Below, piece by piece: positions 17,057 through 25,527 of a stretch of 64,000 nucleotides of DNA. The translations under genes and the position numbers were made by a program. The notes beneath the pieces are model-generated. The model was not told the DNA's origin, made no database searches, and saw only the letters and a program-made list of their open reading frames with translations. How positions within the stretch are numbered: position 1 is the first letter of the stretch; each line of letters starts with the position of its first letter. The stretch comes from Pseudomonadota bacterium (GTDB lineage Bacteria; Pseudomonadota; Gammaproteobacteria; Pseudomonadales; Pseudohongiellaceae): NCBI GenBank assembly GCA_027623555.1, contig JAQBSZ010000001.1, positions 124,001-188,000 of the forward strand, read 5' to 3'.

Positions 17057-17895
17057 AGCTCGATCGTCCCCTCAAAAACAGTTTCCACTGGACCGGTCAT
17101 CAATACTGAAGAATCCTGCTGTTGCCATACGATGGTCAGTGCACCGCCACGCAGGTTGACTCTGACGGTATCATCTAATACTCCCAACAAGCAACCGGCT
17201 ACCACGGCCGCACAAGCGCCTGTTCCGCAGGCTTCAGTCTCGCCAGAGCCGCGCTCGTATACTCTCAGCCTTATCTCATTTCTGGCAAGAATCTGCATGA
17301 AACCGACGTTAACTCCACTTGGAAAATCGGCATGATTTCCCAGGGCTTCTCCTCTATCTTTTACGGCAGTCTTGTCCAGGTCTTCAACAATAATGACGGC
17401 GTGAGGATTACCCATAGACAGTGCACTGAACTCGAGCTCTGTCTCACGCCCGGCAATTAGGACAGTGCGGGTATAGGTATTGGCCTGCACTTGGGTATTA
17501 AACGGGATCTCAACCGGCTCGAAAACAGGAGGGCCCATGTCCACCGTGACATCGCCATCATCGTTAGTATGAAGAAACAGCACTCGATTCATCGTCCTGA
17601 CCGAGAGTGGATTCTGAGTGCTGAGACCTTTCTGCGCGACGAACGTGGCCAAACATCTGGCTCCGTTTCCACAATGCTCTACCTCTTCACCGTCAGCGTT
17701 AAATATCCGGTAATTAAAATCCACGCTGGAATCACTGGGAGGCTCTACTTGCAGCAATTGATCAAAACCGATACCGAAATGTCGGTCGGCTAGTTGACGA
17801 ATCTGTTCGGTAGTCAATGTCACACGATTGGACACCAGGTCCAATACCATAAAGTCATTTCCCAGACCGTGCATTTTTGTGAATGGAACTTTCAT
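17053..17895 (-). CDS. dapF: Diaminopimelate epimerase
   Basis: Interconverts LL- and meso-diaminopimelate for lysine and peptidoglycan. The frame is open to 17976, but the family start MKVPFTKMHGLGNDF is the ATG at 17895, giving 280 aa. The two catalytic cysteines are seen in EHCGNGARC and ETEACGTGACA. FGIGFDQLL and SMGNPHAVI are also conserved. It lies 40 bp after lysA, whose product uses the meso isomer, and overlaps DUF484. Confidence 0.95.
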   Translation of the reverse strand: MKVPFTKMHGLGNDFMVLDLVSNRVTLTTEQIRQLADRHFGIGFDQLLQVEPPSDSSVDFNYRIFNADGEEVEHCGNGARCLATFVAQKGLSTQNPLSVRTMNRVLFLHTNDDGDVTVDMGPPVFEPVEIPFNTQVQANTYTRTVLIAGRETELEFSALSMGNPHAVIIVEDLDKTAVKDRGEALGNHADFPSGVNVGFMQILARNEIRLRVYERGSGETEACGTGACAAVVAGCLLGVLDDTVRVNLRGGALTIVWQQQDSSVLMTGPVETVFEGTIEL

Positions 17896-17935
17896 AGTCA
17901 GATAATCGTCGTGATGAGTAAGTCCAAGTGTCAGA

Positions 17936-19183
17936 CTAATCCGGAAGACAGGATTCGTGAGTAAAGAGCTCGGCAACCTGTTCCCGCGCCCTCACCAGGT
18001 AACTCTTGTCTTCATCAACCATGATCTCGGCAACCCGTGGTCGCGTATTGTAGTTTGAGCTCATAACGAAACCGTAGGCACCGGCCGATCGCACGGCAAG
18101 CAGATCGCCAGCAGTTACAATGAGGTCTCGATCCTTGCCGAGAAAATCCGCTGACTCGCAAACCGGGCCAACCACATCGTAAGTCAGTTTTACACCGTCC
18201 CTTATCTGTACAGGTATGATCTCCTGCCACGCCCCATAGAGAGCAGGGCGCAACAGATCATTCATTGCGCCATCGACGATGGCGAAATTTTTGTGTTCAT
18301 TGACCTTAAGATATTCCACCTTGGTAACAAAGATTCCTGCATTAGCGGCGATACTGCGCCCGGGTTCTACCAGGAGTGTCAACTCTCGATCGGCGAACTT
18401 CGCTCGCACCAGCGCAATCAGCTCAGATGGATGCGGTGGTTCTTCTTTAGCATAAGTGACTCCCAGTCCACCTCCCATGTCGAAGTGAGTCATTCCAATA
18501 CCTTCTGCTGCAAGTGTATCAACTACAGTGAGTAATTTATCAATTGCATCCAGAAACGGTTCGGTAGTGGTGAGCTGTGAACCAATATGGCAATCAATGC
18601 CAACGACATTGATTCCTGACATGGCGGCTGCGCGGCGATACACCTCGATGGCCTGTTCGCTGGCGATACCGAATTTGTTTTCTTTGAGGCCGGTGGAGAT
18701 ATAGGGGTGAGTGCCGGCATCGACGTCTGGGTTTACACGAATCGATACCGGAGCGCTGACCCCAAGATTCTGCGCAATCCCATCTATGCGTTCCAGTTCG
18801 GCTTCTGATTCAACATTGAAACAATGAATACCCAGCAGCAACGCTTTCTCAATTTCGGCAGCCGTCTTACCCAGTCCGGAGAAAATAACTTTGCTGGTAT
18901 CGCCACCGGCGGCGATAACTCTGTCCAATTCTCCACCGGAAACAATATCGAAGCCCGCACCCAATCGCGCCAGAACATTGAGTACCGCCAGATTAGAATT
19001 CGCCTTAACCGCAAAGCAGATCAAGTGGGGGCATCCTGCCAACGCCTCCTCATAAACTCGATAGTGACGTTCCAGCGTCGCCCGAGAATAGATGAAACAG
19101 GGAGTCCCGATTTCCTGCGCAATATTCGCAACGGGAATCGCTTCGGCGTAGAGTGAGTTACCCTGATAGTTGAAATGGTCCAT
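17936..19183 (-). CDS. lysA: Diaminopimelate decarboxylase
   Basis: A PLP-dependent fold-type III enzyme making lysine from meso-diaminopimelate. The cofactor lysine is in CFAVKANSNLAVL, and NVESEAEL, HIGSQLT, FDMGGGLGV, EPGRSIAANAG and the C-terminal GPVCESADFLG and GAYGFVMSSNYN blocks are all present. The length of 415 aa is usual. It is preceded by the small lipoprotein gene lptM and followed by dapF. Confidence 0.96.
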   Translation of the reverse strand: MDHFNYQGNSLYAEAIPVANIAQEIGTPCFIYSRATLERHYRVYEEALAGCPHLICFAVKANSNLAVLNVLARLGAGFDIVSGGELDRVIAAGGDTSKVIFSGLGKTAAEIEKALLLGIHCFNVESEAELERIDGIAQNLGVSAPVSIRVNPDVDAGTHPYISTGLKENKFGIASEQAIEVYRRAAAMSGINVVGIDCHIGSQLTTTEPFLDAIDKLLTVVDTLAAEGIGMTHFDMGGGLGVTYAKEEPPHPSELIALVRAKFADRELTLLVEPGRSIAANAGIFVTKVEYLKVNEHKNFAIVDGAMNDLLRPALYGAWQEIIPVQIRDGVKLTYDVVGPVCESADFLGKDRDLIVTAGDLLAVRSAGAYGFVMSSNYNTRPRVAEIMVDEDKSYLVRAREQVAELFTHESCLPD

Positions 19184-19231
19184 TGGCGATCAACAAAGGT
19201 TTGCTAATTGTTTATCCTCGACTGAGGAAGG

Positions 19232-19351
19232 TTATTTGGAGGTGACGGTGAACGCAGCCTGCTCAGGACGAGTCAATCCACCTTTCTGACCACAGTGGGC
19301 CAGGGACAGTGTAAGCAGAACTAGAAGCAGTAGGCTGGTGTTTCGCTGCAT
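19232..19351 (-). CDS. lptM: LptM/YifL-type small lipoprotein
   Basis: A 39-residue protein on the minus strand. It begins MQRNTSLLLLVLLTLSLA, a lipoprotein signal peptide whose lipobox LAHC puts the lipidated Cys at residue 20, followed by GQKGGLTRPEQ. The CGxKGxL motif after the lipobox is the hallmark of LptM (YifL; LppL in Pseudomonas), which assists LptD assembly in the outer membrane. It ends 48 bp before lysA, its usual neighbour, which strongly supports the call despite the size. Confidence 0.88.
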   Translation of the reverse strand: MQRNTSLLLLVLLTLSLAHCGQKGGLTRPEQAAFTVTSK

Positions 19352-19388
19352 GGGCTTGAGCACTATTCAAGGCTTTGGGAAGCCGGCG

Positions 19389-19417
19389 ATTATAAACTGT
19401 TGAGTCTTATAAACACA
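19389..19417 (-). promoter_or_regulatory. Candidate promoter for lptM-lysA-dapF
   Basis: On the minus strand a perfect TATAAT lies at 19394-19389, 38 bp before the lptM ATG. The hexamer 17 bp upstream (TGTGTT) is a poor -35 match. The position is right for a sigma-70 promoter, but only the -10 is convincing. Confidence 0.4.
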
Positions 19418-19621
19418 GTCTATTATGCCCCGTACAACGGCAGATTGAGCGTAGCTAGGTGGCTGATTTCATTCTAAATGTCACTTATCTCTTCTAATCT
19501 TGAAAAATGTTGTTAACGCGCCTATATTTGCCGCTCACAATTTTACTGTTGAAATTAAAACCTTCTGCGAGGCATGCACATGGTGGCTTGTCTCCCTTTA
19601 TTTATCGGGATCACAAAGTAA

Positions 19622-20557
19622 ATGATTGAAATTAGTAATCTGACGAAGAAATTCGACCAATTTATCGCTGTTGACGACCTGAGTTTCACTGTAAAGGAAG
19701 GAGAAGTCCTGGGATTTCTCGGCCCCAATGGCGCCGGCAAGTCCACCACTATGAAAGTCATTACCGGCTTTCTCTCTCCTTCTGCCGGAACTGTGACTAT
19801 CGATGGTTTTGACATCAGCAAGAGCCCTATCGAAGCGAAGGCGCTGATCGGCTATCTTCCTGAAGGCGCACCTTGCTACGGAGACATGACTACGCTGGAG
19901 TTTCTTAAATTCATCGCCCAGGTGCGTGGCTACCGTGGCGATGAAATAACCCGACGGGTTCAGCATGTGCTTGAGGAAGTGGCGCTGCAGTCAGTCAGTC
20001 ATCAGACGATAGAGACCCTGTCGAAGGGATTCAAACGCCGGGTCGGGCTGGCTCAGGCAATCATACACGATCCAAAAGTACTCATCCTCGATGAGCCCAC
20101 CGACGGTCTGGATCCGAACCAGAAGCATCATGTGCGGGAGCTCATCAAGAATCTGGCGCGAGACAAGATAGTCATCATCTCAACCCATATCCTGGAAGAA
20201 GTGTCCGCAGTTTGCACTCGGGCGATCATCATTGCCGAAGGTTGCATCGTCGCTGATGGAACGCCAGCCGAGTTGGAAGCGCAATCGAAGTATCACCATG
20301 CCGTAAGTGTCAAGTTGACCGAAGGCTACGACCTGGCTGCGGACCTGGTAGGAATTGCTGGCATCGGTATAGTGGAAGAAGATTCTGCGGAAGAGTTGCG
20401 CTACACCATCCTGGCCAGTAACGGTAATCCCATATTCACTCAGGTATCACAGATCGCGCAGGTGAAACATTGGCCAGTAACTGAATTCCATGTGAGTCGC
20501 GGCGAATTAGAAGATGTGTTTAGAGATATAACGCAACAGGCACAGGGGGAAGCATGA
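19622..20557 (+). CDS. ABC transporter ATP-binding protein (GldA/CcmA type)
   Basis: A 311-aa ATPase with Walker A GPNGAGKST (34-42), a signature region read as LSKGFKRRVGLAQ, Walker B VLILDEPTDGLDP and the switch HILEEV. The C-terminal ~90 residues are the extension typical of the CcmA/NatA/GldA group. It overlaps the permease start by ATGA and forms a module with the permease and the GldG-like protein. The module resembles gliding-machinery ABC genes of Bacteroidota but is common in gammaproteobacteria, where the substrate is unknown. Confidence 0.9.
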   Translation: MIEISNLTKKFDQFIAVDDLSFTVKEGEVLGFLGPNGAGKSTTMKVITGFLSPSAGTVTIDGFDISKSPIEAKALIGYLPEGAPCYGDMTTLEFLKFIAQVRGYRGDEITRRVQHVLEEVALQSVSHQTIETLSKGFKRRVGLAQAIIHDPKVLILDEPTDGLDPNQKHHVRELIKNLARDKIVIISTHILEEVSAVCTRAIIIAEGCIVADGTPAELEAQSKYHHAVSVKLTEGYDLAADLVGIAGIGIVEEDSAEELRYTILASNGNPIFTQVSQIAQVKHWPVTEFHVSRGELEDVFRDITQQAQGEA

Positions 20558-21291
20558 TGGGAAATCTCGGAATAATCTTCAAGCGTGAGTTGTTTAGTTA
20601 TTTTGCTACTCCTCTGGCCTATATATTTGTCGTCATCTTTTTAATCACCAACGGAATCTTTACATTCGATCTTGGGGGATTTTACTTACGAGGCCAGGCT
20701 GACTTATTGCCGTTCTTCAGTTTCCATCCCTGGCTTTATTTGTTCATGGTGCCGGCAATCGCTATGACGCTCTGGGCCGATGAGCGAAAAACCGGAACTA
20801 TAGAATTACTGCTCACGCTACCTATACGACTATCCGATGCAGTATTAGGTAAGTATTTGGCTGCCTGGGCCCTTACTGGCATTGCCTTGCTGTTGACGTT
20901 CCCGATCTGGATTACCGTGAATTATCTTGGCGAGCCGGATAATGGTGTAATATTTGCCGCTTACATAGGCAGCTGGTTCATGGCGGGTGGTTTTCTTGCC
21001 ATTGGTTCCTGCATGTCTGCTTGCACCAAGAACTCGGTGATTGCATTTATCCTGACTGTGGCGATCTGTTTCCTGTTCGTCATCATGGGGTCGCCAATCC
21101 TCTTGGATGCGTTTCCCCAATGGGTTCCTCAGGTTCTCGTGGACGCCTTCTCTGCCATGGGTTTTCTTACCCACTTCGATTCGATCGCCAAGGGGGTTCT
21201 CGACATCAGAGATTTTCTGTTTTTCGCTGTATTCATCTCAGCCTGGCTTCTGGCCAGCGCGATTGTGATTGAAATTAGAAAGGCTAACTAG
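20554..21291 (+). CDS. ABC-2 type permease (GldF-like)
   Basis: A 245-aa inner-membrane permease with six hydrophobic segments. IIFKRELFSYFATPLAYIFV at the start and AMTLWADERKTGTIELLLTL after the second helix are hallmarks of the ABC-2/GldF family. The start codon overlaps the ATPase stop, and the next gene follows after 15 bp with an AGAGGAG Shine-Dalgarno, so the three genes form one transcript. Confidence 0.9.
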   Translation: MMGNLGIIFKRELFSYFATPLAYIFVVIFLITNGIFTFDLGGFYLRGQADLLPFFSFHPWLYLFMVPAIAMTLWADERKTGTIELLLTLPIRLSDAVLGKYLAAWALTGIALLLTFPIWITVNYLGEPDNGVIFAAYIGSWFMAGGFLAIGSCMSACTKNSVIAFILTVAICFLFVIMGSPILLDAFPQWVPQVLVDAFSAMGFLTHFDSIAKGVLDIRDFLFFAVFISAWLLASAIVIEIRKAN

Positions 21292-21306
21292 AGGAGCGAT
21301 GTTGAA

Positions 21307-23304
21307 ATGAACAAGAAATCTGTTTTCTCTTCTATAGGCCTGATCGGAATCGCCGTGGCGATGGTTGTCAGCGTCGCTGTTATCAGCATGCTTCCCAGTC
21401 TACGTATCGATCTGACTGAGGACCGGCTGTACTCACTTTCTGACGGGACGCGCAACATTGTTTCAAACCTGCAGCAATCGTTGGAGCTGATGTTCTTTTA
21501 TTCTGAGAGCGCCACAGAAGACATTCCCCAGATTAGAAGTTATGGAACTCGTGTACAGGAACTGTTGCGGGAAATTGTCATTGCCAGTAATGGAGGTCTG
21601 CGCTTCAGCGTGATTGACCCGGAACCTTTCTCTGAAGATGAAGACCTGGCGACTCAGTTCGGCATCCAGGCAGTTCCTGTTACCCAGGGAGGCGAGCAAG
21701 TCTATTTCGGATTGGTCGTCACCCAGGACAATGATGAAGTGCCGATCGGGTTGAGAGCCTCCGAGACTTTGCCATTGATTCGCCCGGACCAGGAAGAGTT
21801 CCTGGAATACGAATTCATGAAGCTGATCAACACGGTGAACAACCCGGATCTGCCGGTAGTTGGGCTATTAACCGGGCTTGATATTGATGGAGGATTCAAT
21901 CCAAGCCTGGGTCAGGCTACACCGCCCTGGATGATCATGGAATATATTCGTCAGTTGTACGAGGTGCGCCGTGTCGATGCTGCGTCGAATGCCATCGATG
22001 AAGAGATTGATATTCTCATGATCGTGCATCCACAAGACCTGTCGGAACAAATGCTGTATGCCATCGACCAGCATGTTATGCGCGGAGGCACTACCATGCT
22101 GTTTCTGGATCCGAACGCCGACTCCATGGTAACGCGATCTCCCCAGGGTTCACTCATTCCGGCCGGGATGAGTTCGGATCTTCCAATACTCCTGGAAGCA
22201 TGGGGAGTCGACTATGAGAGCGATAAGGTGCTCACAGACAACGAACTCGCGCTCAGAGTGATGATGGGACAGAATCAGCGTCCTGCACCCCATCTTGGCA
22301 TGTTGGGGGTGCAGCGAAATTATCTTGCCCAGGATGACATCATTACCCGCAGACTGGAGACTATTAATCTTTCCTCCAGCGGCGCAATCGCCCGGGCTGA
22401 AGCGGCCACAACAAACTTCGAACCACTGCTGCGATCTTCAACAGATGCCATGTTGATGAATGCGAGTCTGGTTGAGAACGTAACCGATCCTTCTGTGTTA
22501 TTCGATGAGTTCGTTTCTTCAAATCAAAGTTATGTGATTGCTGCGCGAGTCAGCGGTATGCTGGACAGTGCCTTTCCCGAGGGGCGCCCGGTGATTCCTG
22601 TGGAGCCTGTCGAACAATTGGCAACCGATGAAGCGGCAGATGAGGCGATCGAAGAGCCGACAGTAGAGGAAACGGAAGACCCTGCAGCGGAAGCAGAGCC
22701 TGTCGCTGAACATATTCCCAGCACTGAGGCTGTTGCAAACATCGTGGTGTTTGCAGACACGGATTTTCTGAGTGACCGGCTTTGGGTACAGGTTGCCCAA
22801 TTTCTCGGCCGCCGTATTCCACAACCTTTTGCCAATAACGGCGACTTGATTATCAACTCGCTGGACAATCTCAGTGGCAGTGCCGATCTTGTCAGTATTC
22901 GAAGTCGCGGTCGCTACTCACGACCGTTTACGCGGGTGTTGGATTTGCAGCGGGAGGCCGATGATCGGTTACGCACCGAGGAAGCGGAATTACTCGATCG
23001 ACTGGCTGAAACAGAGGCGTCGCTTGCCGAACTTAACCAGACCGAGGATGGCCAGCCGCTTGGACAGATTACTCCTGAAATCCAGGCAGAGATCGACCGT
23101 TTCAATCAGGAATTACTGGATACCCGTCGACGACTGAGGGATGTGCAGTATCAATTAACGGAAGATATCGAGCGACTCGGTACCAATCTGAAGGCCATTA
23201 ATATTGCCTTGATTCCGGTGCTGCTAACACTGCTGGTGTTATTGGCCCATTACCTGAGAGTGCAGCGCCGCAAGACCGCAAGTGCCCTGGGGCGAGTGGC
23301 TTAA
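21307..23304 (+). CDS. GldG-family ABC transporter auxiliary protein
   Basis: A 665-aa protein with an N-terminal membrane helix (about 8-30), the uncharacterised GldG/ABC transport domain (RIDLTEDRLYSLSDGTRNIV, FYSESA, VIDPEPFSEDEDLATQFGI, LLTGLDIDGG), an acidic low-complexity stretch of E/A/P (about 438-475), a coiled coil (about 540-625) and a C-terminal helix (about 630-652). The large domain should be periplasmic. It ends 4 bp inside the stop of the convergent sensor-kinase gene. A DUF4340 gene, the usual fourth member, is absent. Confidence 0.87.
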   Translation: MNKKSVFSSIGLIGIAVAMVVSVAVISMLPSLRIDLTEDRLYSLSDGTRNIVSNLQQSLELMFFYSESATEDIPQIRSYGTRVQELLREIVIASNGGLRFSVIDPEPFSEDEDLATQFGIQAVPVTQGGEQVYFGLVVTQDNDEVPIGLRASETLPLIRPDQEEFLEYEFMKLINTVNNPDLPVVGLLTGLDIDGGFNPSLGQATPPWMIMEYIRQLYEVRRVDAASNAIDEEIDILMIVHPQDLSEQMLYAIDQHVMRGGTTMLFLDPNADSMVTRSPQGSLIPAGMSSDLPILLEAWGVDYESDKVLTDNELALRVMMGQNQRPAPHLGMLGVQRNYLAQDDIITRRLETINLSSSGAIARAEAATTNFEPLLRSSTDAMLMNASLVENVTDPSVLFDEFVSSNQSYVIAARVSGMLDSAFPEGRPVIPVEPVEQLATDEAADEAIEEPTVEETEDPAAEAEPVAEHIPSTEAVANIVVFADTDFLSDRLWVQVAQFLGRRIPQPFANNGDLIINSLDNLSGSADLVSIRSRGRYSRPFTRVLDLQREADDRLRTEEAELLDRLAETEASLAELNQTEDGQPLGQITPEIQAEIDRFNQELLDTRRRLRDVQYQLTEDIERLGTNLKAINIALIPVLLTLLVLLAHYLRVQRRKTASALGRVA

Positions 23305-24665
23305 TCTGCCTCTGAGTGAGGTGGGTGGCGAGGCAGGCTCACCGTAATATGAGTCCCCTCGCCAACCTCACTTTCGATCAGCAGAGAGCCTCCATGCGCC
23401 TCGGCTATCAGGCGGCACAAGTATAAGCCAAGTCCGAAGCCGCCAGTATTGCGCTGCCGTGCGCTATCAGCCCGATAGAACGGTTCACTGATTTGGGATA
23501 GATGTTCTTTCGATATTCCTTCTCCCTGGTCCACCACTTCTATAATCCCCAGCCCGTCAACGAAACTGACTCTGACAAGAATGGGGTTCTCCTCTCCATG
23601 TCGCATTCCGTTATTTAATAGATTAGTAATAAGCAGTCTTACTCTGAGTTTGTCGAGATGAAATTCTTCATCGTCAGGTTGAGCTTCAATAGTCAGACCG
23701 CCGGCATAGGACTTGAATTGCTCTGCCACCGAGCTGACGAACTCGGCGAGCATCACCGGTTCTTCTACCAGCACCGAGTGCTCATTGTTGAGGCGCTCGG
23801 CTTCTATCAGATCGGAGATCAGCAAATCGATTTCATTGATGTCTTCTTTGAGCTGTTCTTTCTCCTCACTGTCTGGCATGAACTCCATGCGCAGCTTGGC
23901 TTTGGTAATCGGTGTTCGAAGCTCATGACTTATTGCCAGTAGCAGTTGACGTTTCGCCTCCAGCATTGATTGCAGAGAGTCTGCCATGTGATTAATGCTC
24001 TCTGTGAGCTCGCCCAGCTCATCCTGCCGATTACTCTTGACCCTGAAACTCAGATCACCCTTCTGGATTCGTTCCGCACCTCGTTTCAATAGGCGCACCG
24101 GGTCCAGTAATTTGTTGACCATCAGGTAGTTGATAAACAGCACGAGGCCGGCCAGAGCCAACCCGACATAGAGCACTACGTAGTTGAAGCTGTCGTCATT
24201 GATAGCCCGGGGATACAGATAGAAATCATAGCCACCGCGTTTTACCATGATGATGTCTTCATTGTTTGTCGACCTTACTTCGGCGTCACTGGTGAGCGTT
24301 CGAACATATTCTGATACATCAACATCGAGTCTGTCTTCTGTGTCCGAACTCCAGCGCATGATCGGATTGCGAATATTGATTGTCCAGTCCAGTTCCGCAG
24401 CAAGACGCATGGCGTTCGCCAGGTTCGGCGGAGCCCCAATATCTTGAATAATCGATTCGACGTTTCGTGTGAAAAAGTCAGGAATGGTTTCGAGAGTGTT
24501 GGTTTCTTCATTGATTGCCTGTAGAGAAACAGAAATTATGATGAAGAAAAGCACCAGCGTTATGCTGAAGATAAGTACCAGGCGAAAGAACAATGATTTC
24601 TTAACGTGATCGACAATTGGCAGTACAAAATATGGCCATTGTCTTAGTTGCTTCTGATTTGTCAT
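23301..24665 (-). CDS. Sensor histidine kinase (EnvZ/RstB-like)
   Basis: From the ATG at 24665 the kinase is 454 aa: TM1 about 25-49, a periplasmic sensor of about 110 residues, TM2 about 163-183, HAMP about 184-240, and HisKA with phospho-acceptor H247 in AISHELRTP. The HATPase follows with LLNNGMRHGEENP, VDQGEGIS and GGFGLGLYLC. The frame is open to 24713, but that start would overlap the regulator gene by 32 bp. The signal is unknown. It lies 16 bp after its regulator in the same operon. Confidence 0.9.
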   Translation of the reverse strand: MTNQKQLRQWPYFVLPIVDHVKKSLFFRLVLIFSITLVLFFIIISVSLQAINEETNTLETIPDFFTRNVESIIQDIGAPPNLANAMRLAAELDWTINIRNPIMRWSSDTEDRLDVDVSEYVRTLTSDAEVRSTNNEDIIMVKRGGYDFYLYPRAINDDSFNYVVLYVGLALAGLVLFINYLMVNKLLDPVRLLKRGAERIQKGDLSFRVKSNRQDELGELTESINHMADSLQSMLEAKRQLLLAISHELRTPITKAKLRMEFMPDSEEKEQLKEDINEIDLLISDLIEAERLNNEHSVLVEEPVMLAEFVSSVAEQFKSYAGGLTIEAQPDDEEFHLDKLRVRLLITNLLNNGMRHGEENPILVRVSFVDGLGIIEVVDQGEGISKEHLSQISEPFYRADSARQRNTGGFGLGLYLCRLIAEAHGGSLLIESEVGEGTHITVSLPRHPPHSEAD

Positions 24666-24681
24666 GGCTTTACGAGCTGAA

Positions 24682-25380
24682 TCAAACCTGCTCGCCGACA
24701 AAGGTATAACCACGCCCCCACACTGTCTTTATAAAACGCGGCGTCTTGGATGTGTCTTTCAGCTTGTGTCGCAAGCGGCTAACCAGAGTATCTACAGCCC
24801 GTGAAAACAACTCCGCGTCAATGCCGCGTAACCGATTCATTAATTCGTCTCGGGTAAAGGTCTTATTGGGGAACTGCATAAACAGAATGAGTAACTCATA
24901 CTCCATGGTAGTGAGGTCGAGTACATCTCCATCCAGCTTTACTTCCCTGCGCGATATATCGACTTCGAGTCCATTGATTGGCCGGATATCGCGCATCCCC
25001 AGATCATCGCTACTACGTCTCAAGATATTGTGGATGCGTGCCACCAATTCTCTTGGCTCGAATGGTTTTGGCAGGTAATCGTCGGCGCCTAATTCCAGGC
25101 CAACAATTCGATCGGTCACTTCTGCGTGTGCGGTCAACATCAGGATTGGGAGTTGTCCATAGATTGAAGACTTGGCGCGAATCTCTCGACAGACCTCAAA
25201 GCCATCTTTTTCTGGCAGCATCACATCCAGAATCAGCAGATCTGGCTTTACCTTCTTGATGAGCTCGAATCCCTTGCTGGGCGTCATTGCGACGAACACT
25301 TTCATGTCATACCGTTCAAGATACTGAGTTAATAGTTGTCCCAGTTTCTCATCGTCATCAATTATCAGGATCTGCTTCAT
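24682..25380 (-). CDS. OmpR-family response regulator (RstA-like)
   Basis: A 232-aa regulator from the ATG at 25380 (the frame extends to 25437). The receiver domain has the acidic DDD at 8-10, phospho-acceptor D52 in LLILDVMLPEKDG, Thr in MLTAHAEVTD and Lys in DDYLPKPFEPREL. The winged-helix DNA-binding domain has MEYELLILFMQFPNKTFTRDEL, RAVDTLVSRLRHKL and VWGRGYTFV. It is paired with the downstream kinase. Closest by pattern to RstA/CpxR-type regulators, but targets cannot be inferred. Confidence 0.92.
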   Translation of the reverse strand: MKQILIIDDDEKLGQLLTQYLERYDMKVFVAMTPSKGFELIKKVKPDLLILDVMLPEKDGFEVCREIRAKSSIYGQLPILMLTAHAEVTDRIVGLELGADDYLPKPFEPRELVARIHNILRRSSDDLGMRDIRPINGLEVDISRREVKLDGDVLDLTTMEYELLILFMQFPNKTFTRDELMNRLRGIDAELFSRAVDTLVSRLRHKLKDTSKTPRFIKTVWGRGYTFVGEQV

Positions 25381-25527
25381 TATTAATACAGGCGTGCCTG
25401 GTTGAGTAGGAGTGCTTAATAACGCAGTATCCGGCAATAGTACGAATTCAATCTGATGAAATCAATTCTATAGTATGATGTGGCGCCTCGAATGCCGGTG
25501 ACACTAGTCTGAATTAGAACCATTGTA

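Noticed and set aside
22519..22868. Three minus-strand frames of 90-112 aa
   Set aside because: Low-complexity shadow of the acidic repeat part of the GldG-like gene.
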